A stretch of DNA of 54,947 bases from Anaerobranca gottschalkii DSM 13577 (GTDB taxonomy: Bacteria; Bacillota; Proteinivoracia; Proteinivoracales; Proteinivoracaceae), in NCBI RefSeq assembly GCF_900111575.1, contig NZ_FOIF01000009.1:1-54947 (forward strand). The letters are read 5' to 3'. The position numbers and the translations under genes are program-made. How positions within the stretch are numbered: the stretch's first letter is position 1; the number at the start of each line of letters is the position of its first letter. Under the pieces are notes generated by a model, which saw only the letters and a program-made list of their open reading frames with translations, was not told the DNA's origin and did not search any database. Shown here piece by piece: positions 43,515-52,152 of this stretch.

Positions 43515-45197
43515 TTAATTAAGCAAATCCCTTTTATTATAAACTGAGACTTTATTTTTCCCAGTTTCTTTAGAGCCAACATACATAGTTCGGTCAGCTT
43601 TTCTCATTAAATCTAAATGGTCATCGGCATCGGTAGGATATTCTGCTATCCCAGCACTAAAACTTAAGAATTCCTCAATCCCTTCTTCGATAATTAGAGG
43701 GGTATTAGCTACTTCTTTTAAAATCCTTTTAGCCACCTTTTCAGCGGTAACTTTATCGGTATCGGGGAAAAGTATGACAAACTCATCTCCACCATACCTA
43801 AAGAGTACATCATATTTTCTTATATATTTTCTAAAAATAGATGCTAAGTCAATGAGAACTCTATTGCCCACTGTATGCCCATATGTATCGTTAATCCTTT
43901 TAAAATCATCTAAATCAATTACCATTAAACTGACCTTTGACCCTTCTAAAGCTGCCTTTTCTACTTCTTGCTGGATCCGCTGTTGAAAATAGCGGTAATT
44001 ATATACTTTCGTTAAATCATCGATAATAGCTTTAGTTTCCATATCTTTAAAGGTTTTAGCATTAGCAAGGGCAACTGCCGCCTGGTTAGCCAATATTTCT
44101 AAAAGGAGTACTTCTGTTTTATTAAATGCCTTTTTCTTGTATTTAATTCCCGTTATAACTCCAATTAAATTTTCTCCTCTAATCATTGGAACAGCTAACA
44201 ATGAATAAGACTGATCTAATGCATTGTTAAATATCCGGGAATCTTTGGCTGTATCCTCCACCAATACCGTTTGCTTACTTTGGGCACAATAACCAGTGGC
44301 TCCTTGACCTAGTTTTAAATTAGTTTTCTCCAAATAGTCCTTCATATCTCCTTTGCAATATACTGCTTTAAGTTCTTCATCTCCCTCTAACAAAAAAATA
44401 TAAAGGGAGTTTAGTTCTAGCACTTGACTACAATGTTCTCCTACCTTTGATAAAGTTTTTTCAATATCTAAACTGGCATTAATTTCTGTAGTTATAGTAT
44501 AAATACCATGAAGCTGTTCATTTAATCGGGCAACTTTTTTATATAACCGGAAAACATATGAAGAAGTAACTAAAGGAACAAAAATAATTACTATTGAAAT
44601 GGGATCATAATTATACAGTCCCGCCATTATAATCCCTAAAGGTACTGTAATAAAATATGTTAATAAATCCCATTGAATATCGTGGAGTAAAATTTTAACA
44701 GTATAATTTCTATCTAACAAATGATAAAAGGTAGCTAAAATTACGTGGTTAATTACTATAATAGTAAATACCATTAGAAATAAAGGAATAATAGAATAAT
44801 TATCAAATGCTTCCCAAGTTCCTCCAGAAATACTGAAAACATAGCCTCCAACTATAGTAGATGTAGAAACAATTCCCACATTAAATAAGGCATCAATTAC
44901 TTTTCGTTTATCAAAAATAAGTTGAGTTAAGAGTATACCTAATGAAACAATCAAAACTGGTAAAAAAAGGTCTTGGAAAACATAAAAGGCACAGAGAATA
45001 AAGGCAAAAGCTAAAGACAAATGACCTTTAGCAAGGGGTATTGTCATTCTCTCTAATAAAGAAGACAATACTAAAAATAAAAGGATGAGACCAAAATTAT
45101 CACTAGTAAATAGTTCTCTACTAGATATACCCCCTAAAGACAGTAAAATAATCCCTAAACCTGCCACCGCTCCTTTAAAAACTTTTTGTTTTCCCAT
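43515..45197 (-). CDS. Membrane GAF-GGDEF protein (diguanylate cyclase)
   Basis: A 560-residue protein: about seven membrane segments (1-205), a GAF sensor domain (about 225-365, with GATGYCAQSKQTVLVEDTAK) and a GGDEF domain (about 385-550). The active-site GGDEF is intact (FRYGGDEFVILF) and an inhibitory RxxD (RKYD) lies five residues before it, so it should make cyclic di-GMP and be product-inhibited. The N-terminal membrane part is of the MASE kind and may sense an external or membrane signal. It is a likely switch between motility and surface life near the flagellar genes. No EAL domain is present. Confidence 0.92.
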   Translation of the reverse strand: MGKQKVFKGAVAGLGIILLSLGGISSRELFTSDNFGLILLFLVLSSLLERMTIPLAKGHLSLAFAFILCAFYVFQDLFLPVLIVSLGILLTQLIFDKRKVIDALFNVGIVSTSTIVGGYVFSISGGTWEAFDNYSIIPLFLMVFTIIVINHVILATFYHLLDRNYTVKILLHDIQWDLLTYFITVPLGIIMAGLYNYDPISIVIIFVPLVTSSYVFRLYKKVARLNEQLHGIYTITTEINASLDIEKTLSKVGEHCSQVLELNSLYIFLLEGDEELKAVYCKGDMKDYLEKTNLKLGQGATGYCAQSKQTVLVEDTAKDSRIFNNALDQSYSLLAVPMIRGENLIGVITGIKYKKKAFNKTEVLLLEILANQAAVALANAKTFKDMETKAIIDDLTKVYNYRYFQQRIQQEVEKAALEGSKVSLMVIDLDDFKRINDTYGHTVGNRVLIDLASIFRKYIRKYDVLFRYGGDEFVILFPDTDKVTAEKVAKRILKEVANTPLIIEEGIEEFLSFSAGIAEYPTDADDHLDLMRKADRTMYVGSKETGKNKVSVYNKRDLLN

Positions 45198-45279
45198 AAA
45201 GCCCCCTCCAAAGTAAAGAAAAAACTAAAATATATTAAATTTTAGCATAAATTTTGCAAAATTACCATATCTTTTTTTC

Positions 45280-45314
45280 AAAAAAAAAAGACCCTGCTGA
45301 GGGGGGGGCAGGGC
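45280..45314 (-). terminator. GC-rich terminator after the glycosyltransferase-like gene
   Basis: On the minus strand CCCTGC, a loop with a run of C, GCAGGG, then a long T run. The plus strand shows eight G in a row in the loop, unusual for this AT-rich DNA. Confidence 0.8.
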
Positions 45315-45391
45315 CGAGGGGTAGTGTATCACTTCAAGTAATATATTAGCAAAATTTGTCGAAAAAACAAGTATTTTGGGTACTATTTTTA

Positions 45392-45853
45392 TTAAATTTT
45401 ATTTAGTACTTTAGGACTAGCCGTTATATCTGAAAAATAAAACTTTATTGTTTTCTCTAATTCTGATAAAGTCAATTTATTTGTATCTAAGAGAATAATA
45501 ACATCTCCATTACAGCTTTTTAGGAAATATTCTATAACGGAATTCCTTGAACTATCTAAAACTTTTAGAAAATAAAATTGTCTTGCTAATTTCCTTCCGA
45601 TGTTTAAGGTTTGATCGGTAGAACCAAGATCGAAAATCACCACATCTACAGGACAAAGTAAATTTTCATCAAAATAACAAAGTGAAGCAATATATCTAAT
45701 TATTTTCTCTAAATTTTCTTCCCAATTATAAACAAAAAGAACCATTGAGGTTTTAGGTCTAGTAATCTTTTTCCCCTTTATTAAACCAAAACTCCATTTT
45801 AATAAACTGAATAATCCAATTATAACCAACATCCATAGAATACTTTCTTTCAT
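45392..45853 (-). CDS. Short membrane-anchored glycosyltransferase-like protein
   Basis: A 153-residue protein: one N-terminal membrane helix (about 4-22), then a GT-A-like fold with the nucleotide-sugar motif VDVVIFDLGSTDQTLNIGRK and DVIILLDTNK. It is only the first half of a family 2 glycosyltransferase and lacks the acceptor part, so it may be a truncated enzyme or a regulatory relative. It lies behind degU on what is probably the same transcript. GGGGTGA precedes ATG 45853. Confidence 0.6.
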   Translation of the reverse strand: MKESILWMLVIIGLFSLLKWSFGLIKGKKITRPKTSMVLFVYNWEENLEKIIRYIASLCYFDENLLCPVDVVIFDLGSTDQTLNIGRKLARQFYFLKVLDSSRNSVIEYFLKSCNGDVIILLDTNKLTLSELEKTIKFYFSDITASPKVLNKI

Positions 45854-45911
45854 AAACAAATCACCCCTGCTTTACTATATGCAAGGGGTGGGCAAGTGTA
45901 CCAAAAATTTA

Positions 45912-46577
45912 TTATAAATGTACAAAACCTTCTTTTATTCCCTTTACCACTGCTTGCGTTCTATCGTAAACTCCAAGCTTTTTAAATACTCTACTGACAT
46001 GATTTTTAACTGTTTTTTCACTGATGTTTAATTGATCACCAATTTCCTTGTTACTCCTTCCCTCTGCCATTAGTTGATAAACAACTAATTCCCTGTCAGT
46101 TAAATCATAAACATTTTCCACTATTACTTTACCATTACTTGAAGATTTTTTCCCTTTTTGTAGTTCTTTAAATAATTTTATAGTTAAAGATGGATGAATA
46201 AATGCATCTCCTGTGTAAACATTACGGATCCCTTCAACAATCTTTTCACCTTCTAAATCCTTTAACATATAGCCTTCAGCCCCAAATTTAATAGCCTCTA
46301 ATATGTACTCATCCCCATCGTGGATTGTTAACATAATTACTTTTGTGCTAGGATAATTAGTTTTAATCCACTTTGTCGCTTCTATACCATTCATTTTAGG
46401 CATATTTATATCCATTAAAACAATATCCGGTCGGTATTTTTCCACCAATTTACAACCTTCTTCTCCATTTTCACCTTGACCTACTACTTCAAAATCCCTT
46501 TCAAAATCTAAGATTTTAATAATCCCTTGCCGTAAAAGTTTATGATCTTCCACCACTACAATTCTAATCTTCTCCAT
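45912..46577 (-). CDS. degU: Response regulator, DegU-like (NarL/LuxR type)
   Basis: A 221-residue regulator: receiver domain (about 1-120, phosphoacceptor Asp in DIVLMDINMPKMNG, Lys in GAEGYMLKD) and C-terminal LuxR helix-turn-helix (about 150-215, LTDRELVVYQLMAEGRSNKE, ISEKTVKNHVSRVFKKLGV). With DegS it controls exoenzymes, motility and competence in Bacillus. The name rests on similarity and on the DegS-like partner. Confidence 0.85.
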   Translation of the reverse strand: MEKIRIVVVEDHKLLRQGIIKILDFERDFEVVGQGENGEEGCKLVEKYRPDIVLMDINMPKMNGIEATKWIKTNYPSTKVIMLTIHDGDEYILEAIKFGAEGYMLKDLEGEKIVEGIRNVYTGDAFIHPSLTIKLFKELQKGKKSSSNGKVIVENVYDLTDRELVVYQLMAEGRSNKEIGDQLNISEKTVKNHVSRVFKKLGVYDRTQAVVKGIKEGFVHL

Positions 46578-46636
46578 CTATATCCCCTCCACCTTTTTTA
46601 CACATATGTAACCATGTGCTAAAATTTTTGTTAGTA

Positions 46637-47788
46637 TTATTGTGAGTCTTTGTTATAAGGGATTTCCACAATAATCATTGTCCCTTGTCCTAAACCAGTC
46701 TTTATTTGGAATTTGCCTTTCAATAAACCAACCCTTTCTTTTATACCAATAATTCCATAACATTCAAGGGTAGGGTCAGCTAGATTTTCCTTTAATTCAA
46801 AACCAACTCCATTGTCTTTTATAATAATTTTAATATTGTTATTATCTACTTCCATTTTAACCATAGCTAAGGAAGCTTTACTATGTTTATATATATTTTG
46901 TAAAGCTTCTTGGATTATACGAAAAATAGTTACTTCTATCTCACTATCAAATCTCTGCTCTTTCCCAAATAACACAAATTCAACACGGATATTGTTTTTT
47001 TCACTAAAATCTTCACAATACCTTTTTAATGTAGTTATTAGCCCCAAATCATCTAATACCATAGGTCGCAATTGGTGAATTATCCGGCGAATTTCACCTA
47101 AGGTATCTCTAACTTTATTCTTTATATCGGTTAATTCTTCTTTAGCTTTTTGAGGATCAATACCTAACATCTTCTCAGCTATTTCGGTGCTTAAAATGAT
47201 ATCCGCTAAACTTTGTGCCGGCCCATCATGGATTTCTCTAGCCAACCTTTTCCTTTCTATCTCTTGAGCTTGAATAATTTTATATCCAATATCTTTTTGT
47301 TGCTTATATTCAGCGGCCTGTTGTGACATATTCTTAATATTTACCAACAAATAATCAAGGGCTACAGAAACGTGATTAATTAAATGTTCCGCCTTTTCCA
47401 CCATTTTTTCTAAACTCCTAAGACGAATTTGTAGTTCATTCCTTTTTTCCAAAAGGTCTTTTTCCTTTTGTCGATATAAAATTAAGTCTAATTTTAATTG
47501 ATGGGCATATTCATAGGCTTCTTGGATAGCTTTTTGATCATATATATTAAAATTTTTGCTAACCTCCATCAATCTAATCCTTGCTTTTTTTTCCTTTACT
47601 TCAGTTTCATCAACCAATTTTACTATTTTTTTTGCCTCTATTTCCATTTCCGAAAGGTTAGTTTTAACTTTATTCAATTCCATCCTTGCAGATTCAGAAA
47701 TATCAAATATTGCTTCTTTACCTTGGGTAATACTTTCTATAATCTTGTCAGTTACATTATCTAGTAACTTTATATCTAAATTATCCAA
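46637..47788 (-). CDS. degS: Sensor histidine kinase, DegS-like
   Basis: A 383-residue cytosolic kinase without membrane segments. A long coiled coil (about 1-175) precedes the HisKA_3 domain with the phosphorylated His in RLAREIHDGPAQSLADIIL and the ATPase domain (NNIKIIIKDNGVGFEL, then CYGIIGIKERVGLLKGKF). The lack of a membrane part and the N-terminal coiled coil are typical of DegS. The start is TTG 47788, behind GAGGTG by six bases. degU follows after 59 bp. Confidence 0.88.
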   Translation of the reverse strand: MDNLDIKLLDNVTDKIIESITQGKEAIFDISESARMELNKVKTNLSEMEIEAKKIVKLVDETEVKEKKARIRLMEVSKNFNIYDQKAIQEAYEYAHQLKLDLILYRQKEKDLLEKRNELQIRLRSLEKMVEKAEHLINHVSVALDYLLVNIKNMSQQAAEYKQQKDIGYKIIQAQEIERKRLAREIHDGPAQSLADIILSTEIAEKMLGIDPQKAKEELTDIKNKVRDTLGEIRRIIHQLRPMVLDDLGLITTLKRYCEDFSEKNNIRVEFVLFGKEQRFDSEIEVTIFRIIQEALQNIYKHSKASLAMVKMEVDNNNIKIIIKDNGVGFELKENLADPTLECYGIIGIKERVGLLKGKFQIKTGLGQGTMIIVEIPYNKDSQ

Positions 47789-47905
47789 TTAAAACACCTC
47801 ATTAAAAGGAAGTCTAAAGTTTATAATTCTACATTTTTCTACAATTTCCTGCATAAAACTTCTGAATAATTAGTTGTAAGGACTTATTTACTAATTAATG
47901 GTATC

Positions 47906-47988
47906 AAAAAAGCACATCTTATTGAATCAATATCCTAAATATAGATCATTATCTACCTAATTAGGAAAAGATCAAAAAAGATGTGCTT
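47906..47988 (-). terminator. metK terminator with a large loop
   Basis: On the minus strand AGCACATCTT and AAGATGTGCT pair over a loop of about 57 bases and end in six T. It lies just after the metK stop. Confidence 0.7.
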
Positions 47989-48000
47989 TAATTTCAAGTA

Positions 48001-49185
48001 TTATTTAACTTTTTGAGCTAAAATTTCCGCCTTATCTGTTTGTTCCCATGGTACCTGGATGTCAGTTCTTCCAAAGTGACCATAAGCTGCAACTTGTTTA
48101 TATATAGGTCTTCTCAAACCTAAATCCCTAATTATGGCACCAGGTCTTAAGTCAAAGGTTTCTTTAACAGCCTTCTCAATTTTCTCTACAGGCACTTTTT
48201 CTGTACCAAAGGTTTCCACCATTATTGAAACAGGTTTTGCTACACCAATGGCATATGCCAATTGTACTTCACACTTATCAGCTAAACCGGCTGCTACTAC
48301 GTTTTTAGCTACATAACGGGCAGCGTAAGCAGCTGAGCGGTCTACTTTTGTTGGGTCTTTTCCAGAGAAAGCTCCTCCACCGTGTCTAGCATAACCACCA
48401 TAGGTATCAACAATAATTTTTCTACCGGTTAACCCTGCATCCCCTTGTGGACCACCGATAACAAATCTACCGGTAGGGTTAATTAAAAATTTAGTATTTT
48501 CATCTAAAAACTCTGTAGGAATTACAGGTTTAACAACATGTTCAATGATATCTTTTTTTAGAGTTTCTAAAGAAACTTCAGGACTATGTTGAGTAGAGAC
48601 AACTACAGTAGTAACTTTAGTTGGTTTACCATCAACATATTCCACTGTTACTTGAGTTTTTCCATCAGGACGTAAATAAGGTAATATATCAGATTTTCTC
48701 ACTTCAGAAAGTCTTCTTGACATTTTATGGGCTAAAGAGATAGGCAATGGCATAAGCTCTGGAGTTTCATTACATGCAAACCCGAACATCATCCCTTGGT
48801 CTCCAGCCCCTATAGCATCGATATCTTCCATTTCACCTTCTTTTGCTTCTAAAGCTTTATCTACACCCATAGCTATATCTGGAGATTGCTCATCAATGGC
48901 AGTCAATACTGCACAAGTTTCAGAGTCAAAACCAAATTTTGCCCTTGTATAACCTATTTCCTTCACCGTTTCCCTTACAATTTTCGGAATATCCACATAG
49001 CACTCTGTGGTTATTTCTCCCGAAACCAATACTAATCCTGTTGAAACCATAGTTTCAGCTGCAACCCTCGCATTGGGGTCTTTTTCTAAAATGGCATCTA
49101 AGATAGCATCAGATATTTGGTCAGCAATTTTATCAGGATGCCCCTCAGTTACCGATTCAGAAGTAAATAAAAATCTGCGGCTCAT
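48001..49185 (-). CDS. metK: S-adenosylmethionine synthetase
   Basis: A 394-residue MetK with all family signatures ([50 protein letters not shown]). It makes S-adenosylmethionine from ATP and methionine. ATG 49185 follows AAGGAGG; upstream in-frame codons overlap the riboswitch region and are not the start. The leader holds an S-box riboswitch, so product shuts off its own synthesis. Confidence 0.97.
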   Translation of the reverse strand: MSRRFLFTSESVTEGHPDKIADQISDAILDAILEKDPNARVAAETMVSTGLVLVSGEITTECYVDIPKIVRETVKEIGYTRAKFGFDSETCAVLTAIDEQSPDIAMGVDKALEAKEGEMEDIDAIGAGDQGMMFGFACNETPELMPLPISLAHKMSRRLSEVRKSDILPYLRPDGKTQVTVEYVDGKPTKVTTVVVSTQHSPEVSLETLKKDIIEHVVKPVIPTEFLDENTKFLINPTGRFVIGGPQGDAGLTGRKIIVDTYGGYARHGGGAFSGKDPTKVDRSAAYAARYVAKNVVAAGLADKCEVQLAYAIGVAKPVSIMVETFGTEKVPVEKIEKAVKETFDLRPGAIIRDLGLRRPIYKQVAAYGHFGRTDIQVPWEQTDKAEILAQKVK

Positions 49186-49226
49186 ATTGTTAACCTCCTT
49201 ATATGTATAGAGTGGATTTTGTGCAA

Positions 49227-49258
49227 TAAAAAACCCCTTCAATTTTAAATGAAGAGGG
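49227..49258 (-). terminator. Riboswitch-controlled terminator before metK
   Basis: On the minus strand CCTCTTCA pairs with TGAAGGGG, followed by six T. It lies directly after the S-box aptamer and forms when S-adenosylmethionine is bound. Confidence 0.85.
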
Positions 49259-49354
49259 CTCAGCCTCTCTCATCTGCGGGAATTAGCACCGTGCTAAATT
49301 TTAGCCGGTTGCCGGGGTTCTTCGGGCCCGTCCCTCCACCTCTCTTGATAAGAG
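49259..49354 (-). ncRNA. SAM-I (S-box) riboswitch aptamer
   Basis: On the minus strand it begins CTCTTATCAAGAGAGGTGGA and continues with GGGAC, CCCGGCAACC, GGTGCTAATTCC and CAGATGAGAG, the conserved S-box core in order. It binds S-adenosylmethionine and controls metK through the terminator that follows. Confidence 0.96.
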
Positions 49355-49372
49355 TTTTCTATTGTCATAACT

Positions 49373-49401
49373 AGTTTAATTAAAGATAACCCATTAGTCA
49401 A
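49373..49401 (-). promoter_or_regulatory. SigA-type promoter of the metK leader
   Basis: On the minus strand TTGACT (49396-49401), a 17-base spacer, TAAACT (49373-49378). Transcription would begin just before the S-box. Confidence 0.7.
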
Positions 49402-49493
49402 GCCCTTTTAAATATTTATTTTTTATAAATAAATTCACAAAAAATTAACATAATGATATAATAAATTTAAAATCTAAACATTAGGTGATGAAA

Positions 49494-50282
49494 ATGTATA
49501 AAATGGCTGTATTTGATATTGATGGAACATTATTAAATTCCCAATCCCAAATCTCCAAGGAAAATTTAGAAGCTGTAAAAAAAGCTAAGGAATTAGGAAT
49601 AAAAATAATATTGGCAACAGGAAAACACCATCTATCTGCCCAACCCCTTTATCAACTATTGGACTTAACAGATCCCCAAGTAAGTTGTAATGGTGCAATT
49701 ATATATTGCCCTGAAAGTAAAAAAATTATTAAAACAAATCCTATCGATAAGGAAACATATTTAAGTACCTTAGAAAAATTAAAAGAATTTCCTTTTCCTT
49801 CCGTTGTTTATACTGCAAAAGGTTTTTATAGTACTTATTCACCAGAAGATCTAACGAAGATAATCCGAGTAGGTGAAAATAAAATAGAATATATTACCGA
49901 TTATAGTAATTTAGAAGATGTAGCTAAAATACTCTTGGTATTGCCATATCACCTGAAAAGGGAAGAAAAATTAATTAGAGATATGGCTAATGAAAATATT
50001 TCCGTAGTTAGAACTTCAGAACATTTTTTAGAATTTGTCGCCCCTGCTAGTAATAAAGCTTTGGCAGTAAAATACATAGCTGATATGTATAATATATCAG
50101 AAAAAGAAATTATCGCCTTTGGAGATAGTGAAAATGATGTGGAAATGTTGAAAATGGCCGGGTTAGGGGTATGTATGGGAAATGGCAGTAAAATAGCCAA
50201 AGAAAATGCAGATGTAATAGTCAGTGATAATGATAAAAATGGTGTTAAAGAAGGCCTTTATAGGTTTGTAATCAATCGGTAG
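49494..50282 (+). CDS. Cof-type HAD-IIB phosphatase
   Basis: A 262-residue haloacid dehalogenase phosphatase. It has motif I FDIDGTLLNS, the Lys in APASNKALAVKYIA and motif IV FGDSENDVEMLKMAGLGVCM. The cap type places it in the Cof/YidA group, which dephosphorylates sugar phosphates or flavin-related compounds; the substrate is not predictable. ATG 49494 follows AGGTG by six bases. Its stop is 15 bp before the GTPase gene, so the two are co-transcribed. Confidence 0.9.
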   Translation: MYKMAVFDIDGTLLNSQSQISKENLEAVKKAKELGIKIILATGKHHLSAQPLYQLLDLTDPQVSCNGAIIYCPESKKIIKTNPIDKETYLSTLEKLKEFPFPSVVYTAKGFYSTYSPEDLTKIIRVGENKIEYITDYSNLEDVAKILLVLPYHLKREEKLIRDMANENISVVRTSEHFLEFVAPASNKALAVKYIADMYNISEKEIIAFGDSENDVEMLKMAGLGVCMGNGSKIAKENADVIVSDNDKNGVKEGLYRFVINR

Positions 50283-50297
50283 TTGGAGGTGGAATTA

Positions 50298-51272
50298 ATG
50301 CCGGCAAATTTAACTCCCCAGTACTACGAAGCAGAAGAAGCCTATAAAAAAGCAACTACTATAGAAGAAAAAATTAGGGCATTACAAGAAATGTTAGCAG
50401 TTATTCCGAAACACAAGGGTACTGATAAGCTGCAAGGAGATATTAAGAAAAAAATCTCTAAACTTAAAAAGGAAGCAGAAAATAATTCAAAGGGGAAAAA
50501 GTCTGGCTTTGATCCCTTTAATATCGAAAAACAAGGGGCAGGGCAAGTTTTCGTATTAGGTTATCCCAATTGTGGTAAATCCGCCTTTGTCGGTGCATTA
50601 ACCAATGCAAAAACCAATGTACAAGACTTTCCCTTCGCTACTCAACAACCTGTGGTAGGAATGATCCCCTTTGAAGAAGTCTATATTCAACTTATAGATA
50701 CTCCACCTATAACGGAAGAGGGAATTCCAGGTAATTTTAGCAACGCCTTAAGACACTGTGATCTTATATTAGCTTTGGTAGATTTAAGTAGTGATAACTG
50801 TGTAGAGCAGCTACAAGGTATAATTGACAATTTAAAAAAGCGGAATTTATTAGTAGAAAACAAGTCACCTAAAACTTTTACTTTAGATGATATTATCTTT
50901 TTAGGGACAAAGTCTGACCACCCCACTTCTGCCGATAATCTTCAAATTATTTACGAGTTGATTTCCAATTGCCCTAAAATATTACCTATATCTATTTACT
51001 CAGAAGAACTAAAATCTTTACCAAAAGTCATATATGAAAAATTAAATGTTGTTAGAATATATACCAAAGCCCCAGGAAAAAAACCAGATTTTGAACGACC
51101 TTATATACTCAAAAAAGGGTCGACAGTAATGGATTTAGCCCTAGAAATCCACAAAGATATAGCCGCAAATTTAAAATCTGCTAGGGTTTGGGGTTCTGCA
51201 AAATTTCCTGGACAAAGTGTTGAACACACATACCTTTTAGCTGATAAAGATATTGTTGAATTATTAACATAA
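50298..51272 (+). CDS. OBG/DRG-type GTPase with C-terminal TGS domain
   Basis: A 324-residue protein: a helical N-terminal region (about 1-70), a GTPase domain with G1 GYPNCGKSAF (about 89-98), G3 DTPP and G4 GTKSDH, and a C-terminal TGS domain (about 255-322, IYTKAPGKKPDFERPYIL, then SVEHTYLLADKDIVEL). The order resembles eukaryotic and archaeal DRG proteins, which act in translation or ribosome assembly. This kind is found in scattered Firmicutes and is not one of the common EngA/Obg/YchF set. The switch II segment is DTPP rather than DTPG, a variation worth noting. ATG 50298 follows GGAGGTGG. Confidence 0.85.
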   Translation: MPANLTPQYYEAEEAYKKATTIEEKIRALQEMLAVIPKHKGTDKLQGDIKKKISKLKKEAENNSKGKKSGFDPFNIEKQGAGQVFVLGYPNCGKSAFVGALTNAKTNVQDFPFATQQPVVGMIPFEEVYIQLIDTPPITEEGIPGNFSNALRHCDLILALVDLSSDNCVEQLQGIIDNLKKRNLLVENKSPKTFTLDDIIFLGTKSDHPTSADNLQIIYELISNCPKILPISIYSEELKSLPKVIYEKLNVVRIYTKAPGKKPDFERPYILKKGSTVMDLALEIHKDIAANLKSARVWGSAKFPGQSVEHTYLLADKDIVELLT

Positions 51273-51282
51273 TAAAGCATTA

Positions 51283-51308
51283 AAGCCGTCTAGGTTGCTA
51301 GACGGCTT
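51283..51308. terminator. Bidirectional terminator between converging genes
   Basis: AAGCCGTCTAG and CTAGACGGCTT form a perfect 11-bp stem around GTTG, between the GTPase gene and the Ig-like protein gene. Confidence 0.85.
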
Positions 51309-51311
51309 AAT

Positions 51312-52082
51312 TTATCTAACTGAAAACTCAATTATACTCCTTAACCTTAGTCCACTTTCATCTTCAATTCCATGTAATTCTATTTTATAATTTCCAGCTG
51401 CCCTTAAAGGAGGTATTTCTAAATTATAACTTTCACCTGATTCTAAGATAAAATCAACTCCATCACTATGCAAAGGGTCAGGCAATTGCATCCAATGGCC
51501 ATTTTCATTTTTAATATATAATTTTAAACCTAATGTTTTATTAGTAAAAATCAAATTGTTCCAACGATCATTAGTTACTAAAATTTCAATTTTATCATTT
51601 GATCTAGGATGTTTTGTTAATAACTCAGTTTTAAAAGTTGGGTAGGGATAAATATAGAAAGTAGATTCTCCTTTAATCAAATTAACGTAATCTTCTCTAT
51701 ACCAGCCTTCAAAAACCACTTTATATTCCCCTTCTGTCAACAAATCATGATTTATCTTTATTTCAGTTTCTTCTTCTGGCAACAACATATGAATAGCAGG
51801 AATAAAATCTAGGGGAAGAATAATTTGCTGCCACATCCCGTTTCCTTCCCGCTTAAAGATATTTATACCATAATAGTTGTCAGGAAAAAGCAAATTTTGA
51901 TTAGATTGATTTGTTAATTTAAAAACAATAGTTTCTTCTTTACCATAACGCCTTAATAAACTTTCTACTTTTAATTTAGGTTCCTCTACATTGGGGACAT
52001 TAGAGGATAATTGAATTTTAGCAATAGTAAATACCGATATTGTAACTATGATTAATGTTGTAATCACTATTTTTTTATTCAT
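51312..52082 (-). CDS. Secreted protein with two tandem Ig-like domains
   Basis: A 256-residue protein with an N-terminal signal anchor (about 5-24) and two related beta-sandwich units (about 35-140 and 150-255). Each reads as loop-strand-aromatic: NLLFPDNYYGINIFKREGNG, then WQQIILP in the first; NLIFTNKTLGLKLYIKNENG, then WMQLPDP in the second. The pattern resembles bacterial Ig-like domains of the Big_14 kind. It is probably a surface protein; no ligand is known. It forms its own unit, converging on the GTPase gene. Confidence 0.65.
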   Translation of the reverse strand: MNKKIVITTLIIVTISVFTIAKIQLSSNVPNVEEPKLKVESLLRRYGKEETIVFKLTNQSNQNLLFPDNYYGINIFKREGNGMWQQIILPLDFIPAIHMLLPEEETEIKINHDLLTEGEYKVVFEGWYREDYVNLIKGESTFYIYPYPTFKTELLTKHPRSNDKIEILVTNDRWNNLIFTNKTLGLKLYIKNENGHWMQLPDPLHSDGVDFILESGESYNLEIPPLRAAGNYKIELHGIEDESGLRLRSIIEFSVR

Positions 52083-52152
52083 TATAATCCTCCTTCCCCA
52101 TTTTAGTTATACATTATATTAGACTTTATTTCTTACAAAAAGTTTCATTTTT

